Translations under genes and position numbers: made by a program | The notes under the pieces: generated by a model | The model's database searches: none | The model's input: only the letters and a program-made list of their open reading frames with translations | Told to the model about the DNA's origin: nothing | Shown: piece by piece, positions 17,835 to 26,360 of the stretch | How the letters are laid out: each line of letters begins with the position of its first letter | How positions within the stretch are numbered: position 1 is the stretch's first letter | Assembly: GCF_900115155.1 (NCBI RefSeq) | Contig: NZ_FOVM01000001.1 | Location: forward strand, 620,001-684,000 | DNA: 64,000 nucleotides | Direction of reading: 5' to 3' | DNA from: Mycetocola miduiensis | GTDB taxonomy: Bacteria; Actinomycetota; Actinomycetes; Actinomycetales; Microbacteriaceae

Positions 17835-18665
17835 TCATGACCTCACCGTGCTCTTCCACTTGGTCAAGCGGGCTTCGCCGAGCTCCCACAGGGTTCCGAG
17901 CAGGATTACCGCCACGGCGGAAATGATGATCAGAACCATGGCGCTGTCGATATTGAAATTGTTGGTGTAAACCTTCACCAAGTAGCCGATGCCGATGTTC
18001 GACACGAACATCTGGGCAATGAGAACGCCGATGAATGCGTTACGGACGCCGTGCCAAAGGCCAGCGAAGATCGCGGGCGCCGCCCCGGGAAGAATGACAT
18101 GCACGAAGGAGTGCCATTTGGACCCGCCAAACGCCGAGGCCACGCGGAAGAATCGCGGCTCGATGGAGTCAACCCCGGCGACAACGTTGACGGTGATCTG
18201 CAGGAAACCGAGTACTGCGCCGAAGGCGATGGCAGATCCATTTCCGAGCCCGAAGAACAGCACGAAGAGCGGCAGGAAGATCGTCTTGGGAATGCCGAGC
18301 AGGTAGATGACGATCGACATGTACGCCTCGCGGATGGTGGCGTTGAGCGCGAGCGCCAGACCGAGCGGCATGCCGATGGCGACGGCGATGATGAAGGCTA
18401 TGACGAGCACGTAGAGCGTGTCACTGAGCGCCTGATAGGTGTCGGTGTTGCCGGCGAACATCTCGCCGAAGGCAGCAAGAATCGCCGTCGGCTTGGACGC
18501 ACTTCTCTCGTCGATCGCTCCGATATTCGCCAGCACTTCCCAGAGAACGAAGAAGCCGATCACCAGGAGGGTGCGGTAGAGGGCCGCCTTGCGTGCGAGG
18601 GCGGATGGGTCGAGTCGCGCAGCCGGGAGCTTGCGCGGAGCTTTGACCATGGTCTTCGTATCCAA
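17835..18665 (-). CDS. ABC transporter permease, SsuC/TauC type
   Basis: The 276-aa product has a short basic N-terminal tail, then six predicted membrane helices (first at about ALYRTLLVIGFFVLWEVLANIG). It carries the conserved cytoplasmic loop VDSIEPRFFRVASAFGGSKWHSFVHVILPGA split over a helix boundary. ATG at 18650 is an alternative start. It lies between the lipoprotein and ATPase genes and differs clearly from the second permease at 16241. Confidence 0.85.
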   Translation of the reverse strand: MDTKTMVKAPRKLPAARLDPSALARKAALYRTLLVIGFFVLWEVLANIGAIDERSASKPTAILAAFGEMFAGNTDTYQALSDTLYVLVIAFIIAVAIGMPLGLALALNATIREAYMSIVIYLLGIPKTIFLPLFVLFFGLGNGSAIAFGAVLGFLQITVNVVAGVDSIEPRFFRVASAFGGSKWHSFVHVILPGAAPAIFAGLWHGVRNAFIGVLIAQMFVSNIGIGYLVKVYTNNFNIDSAMVLIIISAVAVILLGTLWELGEARLTKWKSTVRS

Positions 18666-18752
18666 TGATTGCCTCTTGTCTGCGTCGTGACTGCGACATC
18701 GGGGCCGCGCGCCAGTGCATGGCCGCCGGCCCCGAAGCCGCGCTTTCAGGGT

Positions 18753-19769
18753 CTACTTGAGGAGGTCCTGCCAGTAGGTGTACTCGATGGCTAACGGGTT
18801 CTCGTTGGTGCGGTCTCCGGTGCTGAATGCGGCACCTTCGGAAAGCCCGTCGAGCTCCTCATCGCTGATGCGGCCATCGGCGGACATGCGGGGGAGCTCA
18901 AGCTCTGCGAGACGCTTGGCAACCTCCGGGCTATACTTGCCCTCTTCGACGAGCACGCTCTCAAACAGCTCTGGCTCAGCCTGGAGCTTTTCGACCATTT
19001 CGTAGTACTTCTCGAAGAACACTCGCACGGCTTCTGGATTCTCGGCCGCAAACTTGTCCATCACCGAGAAGGACTCGAGCACTGTCGGACCCACATAGTC
19101 GGAGGAATCGCCCAAGATCCGGCCGCTTCCCTCTTCTTCCAGGGAGATGGCAGTGTCAGACATCCAGATAATGGCATCTACCGCGCCCGAGCGGAATCCG
19201 GCGACCATTGATCCGACGTCACCGAACGCAGTGGTGCTGTAGTCGCCTTCGTTCCAACCAAGGTCTTCTGCGATCTTGTGGACGGAAAAATCGGAAGGTG
19301 CGCCGGCTCCTGTGATGCCGAAGTTCGCGCCTTTCAGTTCTTCGATCGTTGTCGCATCGGTGTTATTGTTCGCGACGACGTACATCGCCCACGGCGAGAA
19401 GTTGGACCCGACGATCGTTTGTTCGATGCCCTGATCGCGGAGGGCTGCCTCAGTGGTGCCACCACCGAGCGCAATGTCCGCCTCACCCGAGGCGAGAATC
19501 TGGCCCAGCGTCGGAGTCGTACCAGCGACGAATTCGACGTTGATCCCGGCATCTTCCCAAGTGCCTAGGAACTCGTGGTATTGAACTGGCGCGAAAAAGT
19601 AGGCGTTGTCTACAGCAGTCACAACGCGAACTGTTACCTCCTCACCGGATTCGCCGGAGGCGGTCGCAGTGTCGCTGGATGCGCAACCTGTCATACCGAA
19701 CCCGAGTGCCACAATCGACAAGCCCGCGAGAACTCGACCCTTCACTTTCCGTGCGTTTGAATGATTCAT
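18753..19769 (-). CDS. ABC transporter substrate-binding lipoprotein, NMT1/SsuA type
   Basis: The 338-aa product has a lipoprotein signal peptide with lipobox MTGC (Cys29). The rest follows the NMT1/SsuA-like periplasmic fold: VVTAVDNAYFFAPVQYHEFLGTWEDAGINVEFV, then an allosteric-type loop GEADIALGGGT and a long C-terminal helix region. Family members bind sulfonates, nitrate, riboflavin or pyrimidine precursors. With dihydroorotase and carbamoylase genes nearby, a pyrimidine-like or hydantoin-like ligand is plausible but unproven. Confidence 0.85.
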   Translation of the reverse strand: MNHSNARKVKGRVLAGLSIVALGFGMTGCASSDTATASGESGEEVTVRVVTAVDNAYFFAPVQYHEFLGTWEDAGINVEFVAGTTPTLGQILASGEADIALGGGTTEAALRDQGIEQTIVGSNFSPWAMYVVANNNTDATTIEELKGANFGITGAGAPSDFSVHKIAEDLGWNEGDYSTTAFGDVGSMVAGFRSGAVDAIIWMSDTAISLEEEGSGRILGDSSDYVGPTVLESFSVMDKFAAENPEAVRVFFEKYYEMVEKLQAEPELFESVLVEEGKYSPEVAKRLAELELPRMSADGRISDEELDGLSEGAAFSTGDRTNENPLAIEYTYWQDLLK

Positions 19770-19844
19770 TGCATTTCTCCTTATGAGTATGTACTGCTCT
19801 GTTCCAGCCGAAGGCTGAGTGGGCGAGGCAAACAGGAAGTGCGT

Positions 19845-21377
19845 TTAGCTCCCGCTAAAAAGGCGATTGAGCCCGACATCCTCGGCCCACACCCGCTGGT
19901 GCGCTTCGAGAAGGTATGGGCGCAATTCGCTCACTCGTTCACGAGCGTTTGCGAAGTCTGTGAGGAAGGTCGGCATGACATCTGCCAGTTGTGCGCGCAA
20001 CGCCGCCTCGTCGATCTTGGTACTGCGGCCGTTCCTGATAACCACGTCGCCGTCGACGATCACCGTCTCGACCCCCCTGCCGGATTCCGAGTAGACAAGC
20101 TGTCTGACCGCGCTGTTGAGGGGTAGCCACGACGGGTCGTTCAGGTCTACGAGATAGCAGTCGGCGCGGAAACCTACAGCAAGCTCGCCCAGTGAGTCGG
20201 ACTTGCCGATTGCCCGAGCGCCACCTCGCGTCGCCGCGTCGAAGACTTGGTATGCCTGCTCTGGCAGGGGATCCGGGTGCGTGATCGCATTGAGCGTGGC
20301 CGTGAGCTTCATCGCCTGGAACATGTTCTGGCTGTCGCTGCACGACGGGTTGTCGCAGCCGAGCGCGTAGCTGATACCCATCCGCTGCACAGCCTCGATC
20401 GGCGGGATTCCACTCTTCAGCTTGAGGTTGCTGAGCAGGTTGAACACCACCTTGGTGTCGGTCTCGGCGAGTTTTTTCAGCTCATGCTCGAGTAGCCAGA
20501 CGCTGTGGGCGAGGTTCACCCGCGGCCCGAGCATGCCGAGCGTTCCGAGCCAGTTGATGAGTGAACCGTCGTGTTCGCCGTAATGGATGCGCGCTTCCAG
20601 AGCCATGCTCTTCGACTCATAGATGTGCGTGAAGATGGGGAGGTCGTATCTCTCGGAAAGAGCGACTGTGCGCTTGAGCAGCCCGTCCGTGCATGACTCC
20701 GGGGCGGTGGGGGCCAGCGCCCAGGTAACCCTGCCATTCGCGGAGCCCTCTGCGAAGTACTTCTCCTCGAGGTAGTCGAGCAGGTCAAAATCGAGGTCCG
20801 GTTCCGCAAAAGATTTGACACGTGAATGGTATTCCTCCGGAATCACCTCTTCCCAGAATGGCCGGGTACCGATGCCGGTTTTATCGGCATATTGGGGGCC
20901 GACGACTGCGCGGATCCCGATCGATTCATACGCTTCGACGACCGTTTCGAGTTGCTCTGGCTCGAACGGGAAAAGCGTGACCATATCTTGCACGGTCGTT
21001 ATGCCGCCACGCAGGCATTCGAGAGCGCCCAAAATGGTGCGCACGCGGACCTCTTCGGTGCTGCGCGCAGGAAAGGACGGGGGCAACGCGAGGAGTGCCC
21101 ACCATTCGAGCGGCTCTTCCTCCATGGTGCCTTTGGCCAGCACGTCGTGGGAGTGGTAATGGGCGTTGATGAACCCAGGAAGGACCAGGCGGTCGGTTGC
21201 GTCGACGATCTCGACGGAGTCGGAGGGCGTGAGCTCCTCTCCTACACCGGGTCCCATCTTGACGATGATGCCGTTCTCCGCAACGAGGTCCTGGGTGATG
21301 AGGCCTGCCTCAGGACCCGGACCTGCGAAGTACTGACCGTTCCGAATTACCAGCACCCTGGATGACGATTGGACCAC
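19845..21377 (-). CDS. ATZ/TRZ-type amidohydrolase
   Basis: The 510-aa product belongs to the amidohydrolase superfamily (chlorohydrolase, cytosine/guanine deaminase branch). Metal-site elements are visible: NAHYHSHD near residue 71, IFTHIYE, LAHSVWLLEHE and GCDNPSCSDSQ, the last replacing the more usual GTDxxxSN string. The C-terminal composite strand segment (GFRADCYLVDLNDPSWLP and VIVDGDVVIRNG) is intact. It probably deaminates or hydrolyses a ring substituent of the imported compound. It is followed by the importer genes and faces the IclR gene. Confidence 0.8.
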   Translation of the reverse strand: MVQSSSRVLVIRNGQYFAGPGPEAGLITQDLVAENGIIVKMGPGVGEELTPSDSVEIVDATDRLVLPGFINAHYHSHDVLAKGTMEEEPLEWWALLALPPSFPARSTEEVRVRTILGALECLRGGITTVQDMVTLFPFEPEQLETVVEAYESIGIRAVVGPQYADKTGIGTRPFWEEVIPEEYHSRVKSFAEPDLDFDLLDYLEEKYFAEGSANGRVTWALAPTAPESCTDGLLKRTVALSERYDLPIFTHIYESKSMALEARIHYGEHDGSLINWLGTLGMLGPRVNLAHSVWLLEHELKKLAETDTKVVFNLLSNLKLKSGIPPIEAVQRMGISYALGCDNPSCSDSQNMFQAMKLTATLNAITHPDPLPEQAYQVFDAATRGGARAIGKSDSLGELAVGFRADCYLVDLNDPSWLPLNSAVRQLVYSESGRGVETVIVDGDVVIRNGRSTKIDEAALRAQLADVMPTFLTDFANARERVSELRPYLLEAHQRVWAEDVGLNRLFSGS

Positions 21378-21394
21378 ACTGCCTCCTCGTTAAG

Positions 21395-21407
21395 TTCCGT
21401 AGAATAG
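21395..21407. promoter_or_regulatory. Candidate IclR operator (TTCTACG box)
   Basis: TTCCGTAGAATAG, reverse complement CTATTCTACGGAA, lies 18 bp upstream of the amidohydrolase start and in the divergent region shared with the iclR-type gene. The same TTCTACGnA core occurs at 24994 and twice near 28250-28280, each time next to a promoter of this cluster. The IclR-family protein encoded at 21640 is the natural candidate to bind it. Confidence 0.5.
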
Positions 21408-21639
21408 AAAGTGTTTTCACTATAGGGGTTAACTTCCTGCAAAGACACAACTATCTGCTTCGCAGCCGAATCGTAATGTGAACGTCAAATTCCGGACACC
21501 AAACCGTCACGCGTCGCCCTCGCGTCAGCGACCCACCGCCGTAGAACGGAAATTGTCGGCAGGAATTGGGCAAGAATGTGTGTAGCGGCACTCGGATTCG
21601 TCATCCGCGCCGCCATCAACTGAAGAGGAAGGGCCAGAC

Positions 21640-22380
21640 ATGCAAGTCGTGTTCCGGGCACTAGATGTGCTGCGTTGCGTCGCCAAATCAGTGAGCCCGC
21701 TGTCGCTGAACGACATCAGCAGCCGTCTGGAACTGCCACCGTCAACAGTGCACCGTCTCCTGTCGGCCCTCACCGACGAAGAGTACGTGATCCGCGACCC
21801 GCTCAGCCGCCGCTACATCGCAGGACCAGCCCTTGCCGAGTTCACCAAGCACGCGAGCTCGAACAAGCTTCCGGATCTGGCGGCGCCCGTACTTCAGCGC
21901 CTGAGCCACCAGTTTGCGGAAACCGTCTATGTCACGTCCTTGACCACCGACCGGGCGGTCTGCGTCGGCCTCATCGAAAGCAGCCGCCCACTGAGGCTGA
22001 ATATGAGCGTCGGCGACCGCTTCCCTTGGCATGCCTCGGCATCCGCACGTTCCATCCTCGCCTTCCTTCCGCAAACTCTGATCGAGCAGCTTCTCGCCGA
22101 GCAGCCCATGGACCAGTTCACGGTGAACACTCCTCGCACCAAGGAAGAGGTCTACGCGCACCTCTCCGATGTGCGGGTGTCCGGCTACGACGTCTGCGAC
22201 GACGAACTGGACAGCGGAGTTTGGGCGGCCGCGGCGCCCATCCTCACGGATAAGACCGAAGTGCACGGTTCGCTCGGCATCGGTGCTCCCGGTGAGCGTT
22301 TCAAAACGAAGTCGTTGCGCGAAGCCGCGATTAACGCCGTTGTGGAGGGTGCCGCGGAGATCGCCGCGAATCTGGGCTGA
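21640..22380 (+). CDS. IclR-family transcriptional regulator
   Basis: The 246-aa product has an N-terminal winged helix-turn-helix (VFRALDVLRCVAKSVSPLSLNDISSRLELPPSTVHRLL). The IclR effector-binding domain follows, with the family strings HASASARSILAFLP and VRVSGYDVCDDELDSGVWAAAAPI. It is the only gene of the cluster on the plus strand apart from aspA and is divergent from the amidohydrolase-importer operon. It likely controls both minus-strand operons in response to a pathway acid. The TTCTACG boxes are its proposed sites. Confidence 0.88.
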   Translation: MQVVFRALDVLRCVAKSVSPLSLNDISSRLELPPSTVHRLLSALTDEEYVIRDPLSRRYIAGPALAEFTKHASSNKLPDLAAPVLQRLSHQFAETVYVTSLTTDRAVCVGLIESSRPLRLNMSVGDRFPWHASASARSILAFLPQTLIEQLLAEQPMDQFTVNTPRTKEEVYAHLSDVRVSGYDVCDDELDSGVWAAAAPILTDKTEVHGSLGIGAPGERFKTKSLREAAINAVVEGAAEIAANLG

Positions 22381-22423
22381 TCCTCACCGTTTTCGAACCT
22401 GTGATGGGCGTACCGCGTGGTTC

Positions 22424-23419
22424 CTAGCGATGCAGGTCGATTGTGGTTCCGAAACCGCGCTCGATGGCACGATGCGCCACGAGCCGGGCCGACACCGTGT
22501 CGGCCGCCCCAAAGCCAACGCTCTTGAACACCGTAGGACCATCACCGGACGCAGGGCCTAACTCTCCTGCCAGCAAAGTACCGAGCTCCAGCACGTCATC
22601 ACGCCTGATGTGTCCGGCATCGATGGCGCCCGCGATGTCGCCGGCGCCGTCAACTCCGCCTCCGAAGGTATCAACGACAACTCGGCTGGCCCGCCCGACC
22701 GTCACCGGCGCGATCTCCGATTCAGTGGGTGAATGGCTACCCACCCCGCATATCAGGGTGCGATCCCCGATCCAGCCGTCCTCGATGATCGGCACCCTGG
22801 ACGTGGTGGCCGCGACCACGATGTCCGAGCCGCGGCAGGTGGATTCAGCTGAGTCCGCCGGCACCACGGTTACGCGTCGGTCTGGGTAGCTCTGGCCCAG
22901 CTCGTCCTCGAGCATCTCAGCGAATCTCTGGCGCCGAAGCGGGTCGCGCGAGAAAACCTTCACGGTCTCGACTTCGCCACAGGCGTGCACCATGGCGAGC
23001 ACCTGGGCCCGGCCCTGTATGCCAGCACCAATGAGACCGACTGTCTTCGATCGGGGCGGCGCCAGTCGCGATGCGGCGAGCCCCGACATGGCACCTGTAC
23101 GCAGATCGGTGATGATGCCGCCATCCATCACGATCTCCAGGCCGAGTTCAGGATCGAGCAGCGTGATAACCGCTGAAGACTGGGGGATCGAACCGATGGG
23201 CTCCCCGAGTGCGTACCAGACTTTGAGTCCGAAAAGCCGCGAATTCACGGAGCCGGGCATCACCAAGATCTCTGCGGGTACCACCGGAAGCTTCAACGCG
23301 GTGCGCGGTGGCGATGCGGTGCGGCTTTGCACATGGGCAAGGGCCGCCTCCTCCACTGCCTCGAAGGCGGCAGCCATGTCGAAGACCTTGGAGACGTCGG
23401 ACGCGGTGAGGATCAACAT
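22424..23419 (-). CDS. Ornithine cyclodeaminase / mu-crystallin family protein
   Basis: The 331-aa product has the family core: an N-terminal substrate domain with VMPGSVNSRLFGLKV, then the NAD(P) Rossmann motif GLIGAGIQGRAQ and the ketimine-reductase-like stretch SDIVVAATTSRVPII. Members are ornithine cyclodeaminases, alanine dehydrogenases or cyclic-imine reductases. The cluster provides no direct hint which. It is the last gene of the enzyme operon that starts at 28219. Confidence 0.85.
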   Translation of the reverse strand: MLILTASDVSKVFDMAAAFEAVEEAALAHVQSRTASPPRTALKLPVVPAEILVMPGSVNSRLFGLKVWYALGEPIGSIPQSSAVITLLDPELGLEIVMDGGIITDLRTGAMSGLAASRLAPPRSKTVGLIGAGIQGRAQVLAMVHACGEVETVKVFSRDPLRRQRFAEMLEDELGQSYPDRRVTVVPADSAESTCRGSDIVVAATTSRVPIIEDGWIGDRTLICGVGSHSPTESEIAPVTVGRASRVVVDTFGGGVDGAGDIAGAIDAGHIRRDDVLELGTLLAGELGPASGDGPTVFKSVGFGAADTVSARLVAHRAIERGFGTTIDLHR

Positions 23420-23453
23420 GGATACCCTTCACGAACTAACGGGCGGGCGCTAC

Positions 23454-24203
23454 TCACCATAGTGTTTGGCCTCCATCGATCACCAGCGAGGCACCGACGA
23501 CGAAGGATGCCTCGTCGGATGTGAGGTAGATTACCGCGCCGACCACCTCATCCGTCTCGCCATAGCGTCCAGCGGGTATCGTCGCTACCCGCTTGCTCTT
23601 GAATTGGGGGTCTTCCGCGTACTCACGATTGAGGTTGGTCACGAAGGTTCCCGGAGCAATACTGTTCACCCGAACTCCCAACGGGGCGAGTTCAAGGGCC
23701 ATCGAACGTGTGAGCATGGCGATACCGCCCTTCGACGATGCATAAGCGAGACTTCCAGGCCACGATTGCGTTTGCCGGGTAGACGATACGTTGACGATGG
23801 CACCCGAACCGGCGGCGACCATGCGGCGCGATGCCGCCTGGCCCATCAGGAAGTAACCGGTGAGGTTCGTGTCGATCACCCGGCGCCATTCCGCCTCAGG
23901 CATTTCCAAAAAGCTCGCGGTGCTCATAATCCCGGCGTTGTTCACCAGGATGTCGATCCCACCGAAGATTTCCACCGTGCGTGCCACCACAGATTCCGCG
24001 TCGCCTCCCACCGAGACATCGCCGCTGACTGTTTCGGCAACGCCGCCGCTCTCCATGATTTCGTTTCTCAGCTCCAGCGCCGCACCCACACGGCGCGTGT
24101 GCAATGCTACCTGCGCGCCTTCACGGGCGAGGCCCAGGGCGATCGCCGAACCGAGCCCCCCGTTGGCGCCGGTCACTAAGGCCCGCTTGCCGTCAAGCCT
24201 CAT
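23454..24203 (-). CDS. Short-chain dehydrogenase/reductase
   Basis: The start MRLDGKRALV at 24203 overlaps the racemase-like gene stop (ATGA) and gives 249 aa. The cofactor motif TGANGGLG, NNAG, the catalytic Ser in VNVSS and YASSK (Tyr, Lys) are intact. The C-terminus SLVIDGGQTLW is typical of classical SDRs. Basic residues after the second strand (HTRRVG) suggest NADP. The substrate is unknown; it would oxidise or reduce an intermediate of the pathway. Confidence 0.88.
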   Translation of the reverse strand: MRLDGKRALVTGANGGLGSAIALGLAREGAQVALHTRRVGAALELRNEIMESGGVAETVSGDVSVGGDAESVVARTVEIFGGIDILVNNAGIMSTASFLEMPEAEWRRVIDTNLTGYFLMGQAASRRMVAAGSGAIVNVSSTRQTQSWPGSLAYASSKGGIAMLTRSMALELAPLGVRVNSIAPGTFVTNLNREYAEDPQFKSKRVATIPAGRYGETDEVVGAVIYLTSDEASFVVGASLVIDGGQTLW

Positions 24204-24973
24204 CGCAAAGCCTCCATCGCAGGCAGCTTGGGCGTACCGAGCGGCAGATCCATCAGGGAACCGAGGTCGAGGCCGTCGGCGGCGATCCCCAAAGTCTGCA
24301 AGCACCACCACAGGATGCTCTGGTTGGTGCTCACGACGGGTTTGTTTGCGTCGCGTTCCAACTGGGCAATCATGGCAAGGGTCGCAAGATTGGTGGATGC
24401 GATGACGATCGCGTCAGCATCGGCTGACTCGAGGGCCCTCGCCATCGAGTACGCGGTGCTCGCTGGTTGCCGGTTCGTAATGAACCATTCGCGGGCGTCG
24501 GTCGATTCACGACTGAAATCCCGATGGACTGCTGAGACGACGACCAAACCTGCTTCGCGCATCGTGCTTTCGAAGGCCTGACCCGACTCCTCTTTATAGG
24601 GCGTCAGTACCGCGATTCGTCGTACAGTCATCGCTTCAAGGGCGGCCAGCATGGCGTTCGTGGCGGTGACAACGGGCAACCCACATTCCTCGGCTATGAG
24701 CTCTGACAGCGTTTCGCGCACACCGCTGCCGCCGTTGAAGCTCGTCTCGGCACACGCGTAGACCACAGCGTCAAGGCCGAGCTCCGTGATCGACTTCGCG
24801 AGTTCCACACCCTGGCGCCGCATCGCCTCATGGTCGGTGGTAGTCATTCGAAGCGTGTGGAAGCTCACCCCGGAAAGTTCGAGGGCATACAACTCCGGCT
24901 CAATGAGCACGTTGTCCGCCGGCAGGATCAAACCGATCCTGCCGCGCCAGCCGTTTGTCATAATTTCCAACAT
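24200..24973 (-). CDS. Asp/Glu racemase superfamily enzyme (maleate isomerase / arylmalonate decarboxylase-like)
   Basis: The 257-aa product (a second ATG lies four codons in) matches the maleate isomerase, arylmalonate decarboxylase and hydantoin racemase group: GRIGLILPADNVLIEPE, VVYACAETSFNGG and IASTNLATL. The first catalytic position holds Cys74, but the second position, usually Cys in CTNLRT, is Ser193. Maleate isomerases use both cysteines, and native arylmalonate decarboxylase uses the second. A one-cysteine enzyme may be a decarboxylase or racemase-like lyase of unusual stereochemistry. In this context it could also racemise a hydantoin. Confidence 0.75.
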   Translation of the reverse strand: MLEIMTNGWRGRIGLILPADNVLIEPELYALELSGVSFHTLRMTTTDHEAMRRQGVELAKSITELGLDAVVYACAETSFNGGSGVRETLSELIAEECGLPVVTATNAMLAALEAMTVRRIAVLTPYKEESGQAFESTMREAGLVVVSAVHRDFSRESTDAREWFITNRQPASTAYSMARALESADADAIVIASTNLATLAMIAQLERDANKPVVSTNQSILWWCLQTLGIAADGLDLGSLMDLPLGTPKLPAMEALR

Positions 24974-24993
24974 ATGGTCTCCGCCGTTCTTTG

Positions 24994-25003
24994 TTCTACG
25001 TAA
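24994..25003. promoter_or_regulatory. Candidate IclR operator (TTCTACG box)
   Basis: TTCTACGTAA lies in the 61-bp gap between the dihydroorotase-like gene and the racemase-like gene, about 20 bp upstream of the latter's start. It shares its core with boxes near 21400 and 28250-28280. This suggests a second internal promoter or control point in the enzyme operon. Confidence 0.4.
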
Positions 25004-25034
25004 TGGTTCGTATCGAAAATGATCTACGGACAGG

Positions 25035-26324
25035 TCACGGACCTCCTCCGGTGGAGGAGTGGGTAACCCGGCCCTCCAGAACCGTCATCAGCACTCGGTG
25101 TGTGAATTCGAACCCATCGAACGGAGTGTTTCGCGATTTGCTGAGCAAATCGGACGACTGCAGCACCCAAGGCCTTCCACCCTGCACAACACAGAACGTG
25201 GCCGCCGACCCGACTGCAATTTCCGGCTGCTGCCAGTCGGCGATGCCGCCGATTCGGGCGGGTGCGGTCGACATGACTCTCATCACTCCGTGCCAGTCGA
25301 CCAAACCATCAACGGCGAACACGTCGGCCACGATGGGCAATGCCGTCTCAATGCCCGTCATGCCGAATGCGGCTGACGACCAAGGAAGATTCTTCTTCTC
25401 GGCGGGGTGGGGAGCATGATCGGTCGCCACCACGTCGATCGTCCCGTCGAGGAGCGCCGACCTCAACGCCTCGATGTCGTCTCTCGAACGCAAGGGCGGG
25501 TTCACCTTCAGCGCGGCGCCTCGGCGCACAGCATCCTGGTCGCTCAGCGAGAGGTGATGTGGAGTCACCTCGGCGCTGACCGGCGCACCAAGAGACTTGG
25601 CCCAGCGGATGAGATCAACGGTACGCCTGGTCGACACGTGGCAAACGTGCAGCCTGCCGCCGGTGGCCCTCGCGATGGCGATATCCCGGGCAACGATCGC
25701 CTCTTCTCCCACGCCCGGCCACCCGCGGCAACCTGCTTCTTCGGCCACCTCAGCGTTGATGATTCCATCGCGCACGATCGATGCGCTCTGCGCGTGCTGC
25801 GCGAAGACGCCGCCGTGCTCGGCCAGCAGTGACAGGAGTTCGTAGACGAGGCCATCATCGGTGAGACAGTGCCCGTCGTCGGAGAAAACCGTGACGCCGG
25901 CCTTGCGCAGCGACACCACGTCGACGAGCTCTTCACCGGCCAGCCGAAGCGTCGCCGCTGCGATGGGGTGCACCCTGGTGCTAACCTCGCGTGCCCTGAC
26001 CCTCAGCTCCTCGATGAGGTCGACGCTGTCGGTAACCGGACTCGTGTTCGCCATCGGGAACACATCCGTATAGCCGCCCGCCGCCGCCGCGCGAGTTCCA
26101 CTGGCCACTGTCTCAGCGTCCTCTCCCCCAGGCTCCCGCAGGTGCGTATGCAGGTCGACGAACCCGGGCAAGGCCACCAACATTGCATCCTGTGTCGCAT
26201 CGCCAGGTGCTATTTGCACGATCCTGCCCTGCTCGACGTGAAGGTCGACGAGGGGTCCATCGCCCAGGATCCGCACCCCTTCGACGACGAACGATCCCTC
26301 CGTACCGGTCGGGGGCATGTTCAT
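25035..26324 (-). CDS. pyrC: Dihydroorotase-like cyclic amidohydrolase
   Basis: The start is uncertain: ATG 26324 is preferred because a purine-rich GAGAG lies upstream, but ATGs at 26345-26348 fit too. The product is about 429 aa. Class I dihydroorotase motifs are all visible: DLHTHLREPGGEDAET, PMANTSP, VFSDDGH, HVCHVST, EVTPHHL, ATDHAPH and SRNTPF. It would hydrolyse dihydroorotate to N-carbamoyl-L-aspartate or act on a related hydantoin. Placement between a carbamoylase and a racemase-like gene, away from pyrimidine biosynthesis genes, suggests a catabolic role. Confidence 0.85.
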   Translation of the reverse strand: MNMPPTGTEGSFVVEGVRILGDGPLVDLHVEQGRIVQIAPGDATQDAMLVALPGFVDLHTHLREPGGEDAETVASGTRAAAAGGYTDVFPMANTSPVTDSVDLIEELRVRAREVSTRVHPIAAATLRLAGEELVDVVSLRKAGVTVFSDDGHCLTDDGLVYELLSLLAEHGGVFAQHAQSASIVRDGIINAEVAEEAGCRGWPGVGEEAIVARDIAIARATGGRLHVCHVSTRRTVDLIRWAKSLGAPVSAEVTPHHLSLSDQDAVRRGAALKVNPPLRSRDDIEALRSALLDGTIDVVATDHAPHPAEKKNLPWSSAAFGMTGIETALPIVADVFAVDGLVDWHGVMRVMSTAPARIGGIADWQQPEIAVGSAATFCVVQGGRPWVLQSSDLLSKSRNTPFDGFEFTHRVLMTVLEGRVTHSSTGGGP

Positions 26325-26360
26325 TGCTGGCTCTCTTTCATTCATCATTCGCCGCCACAA

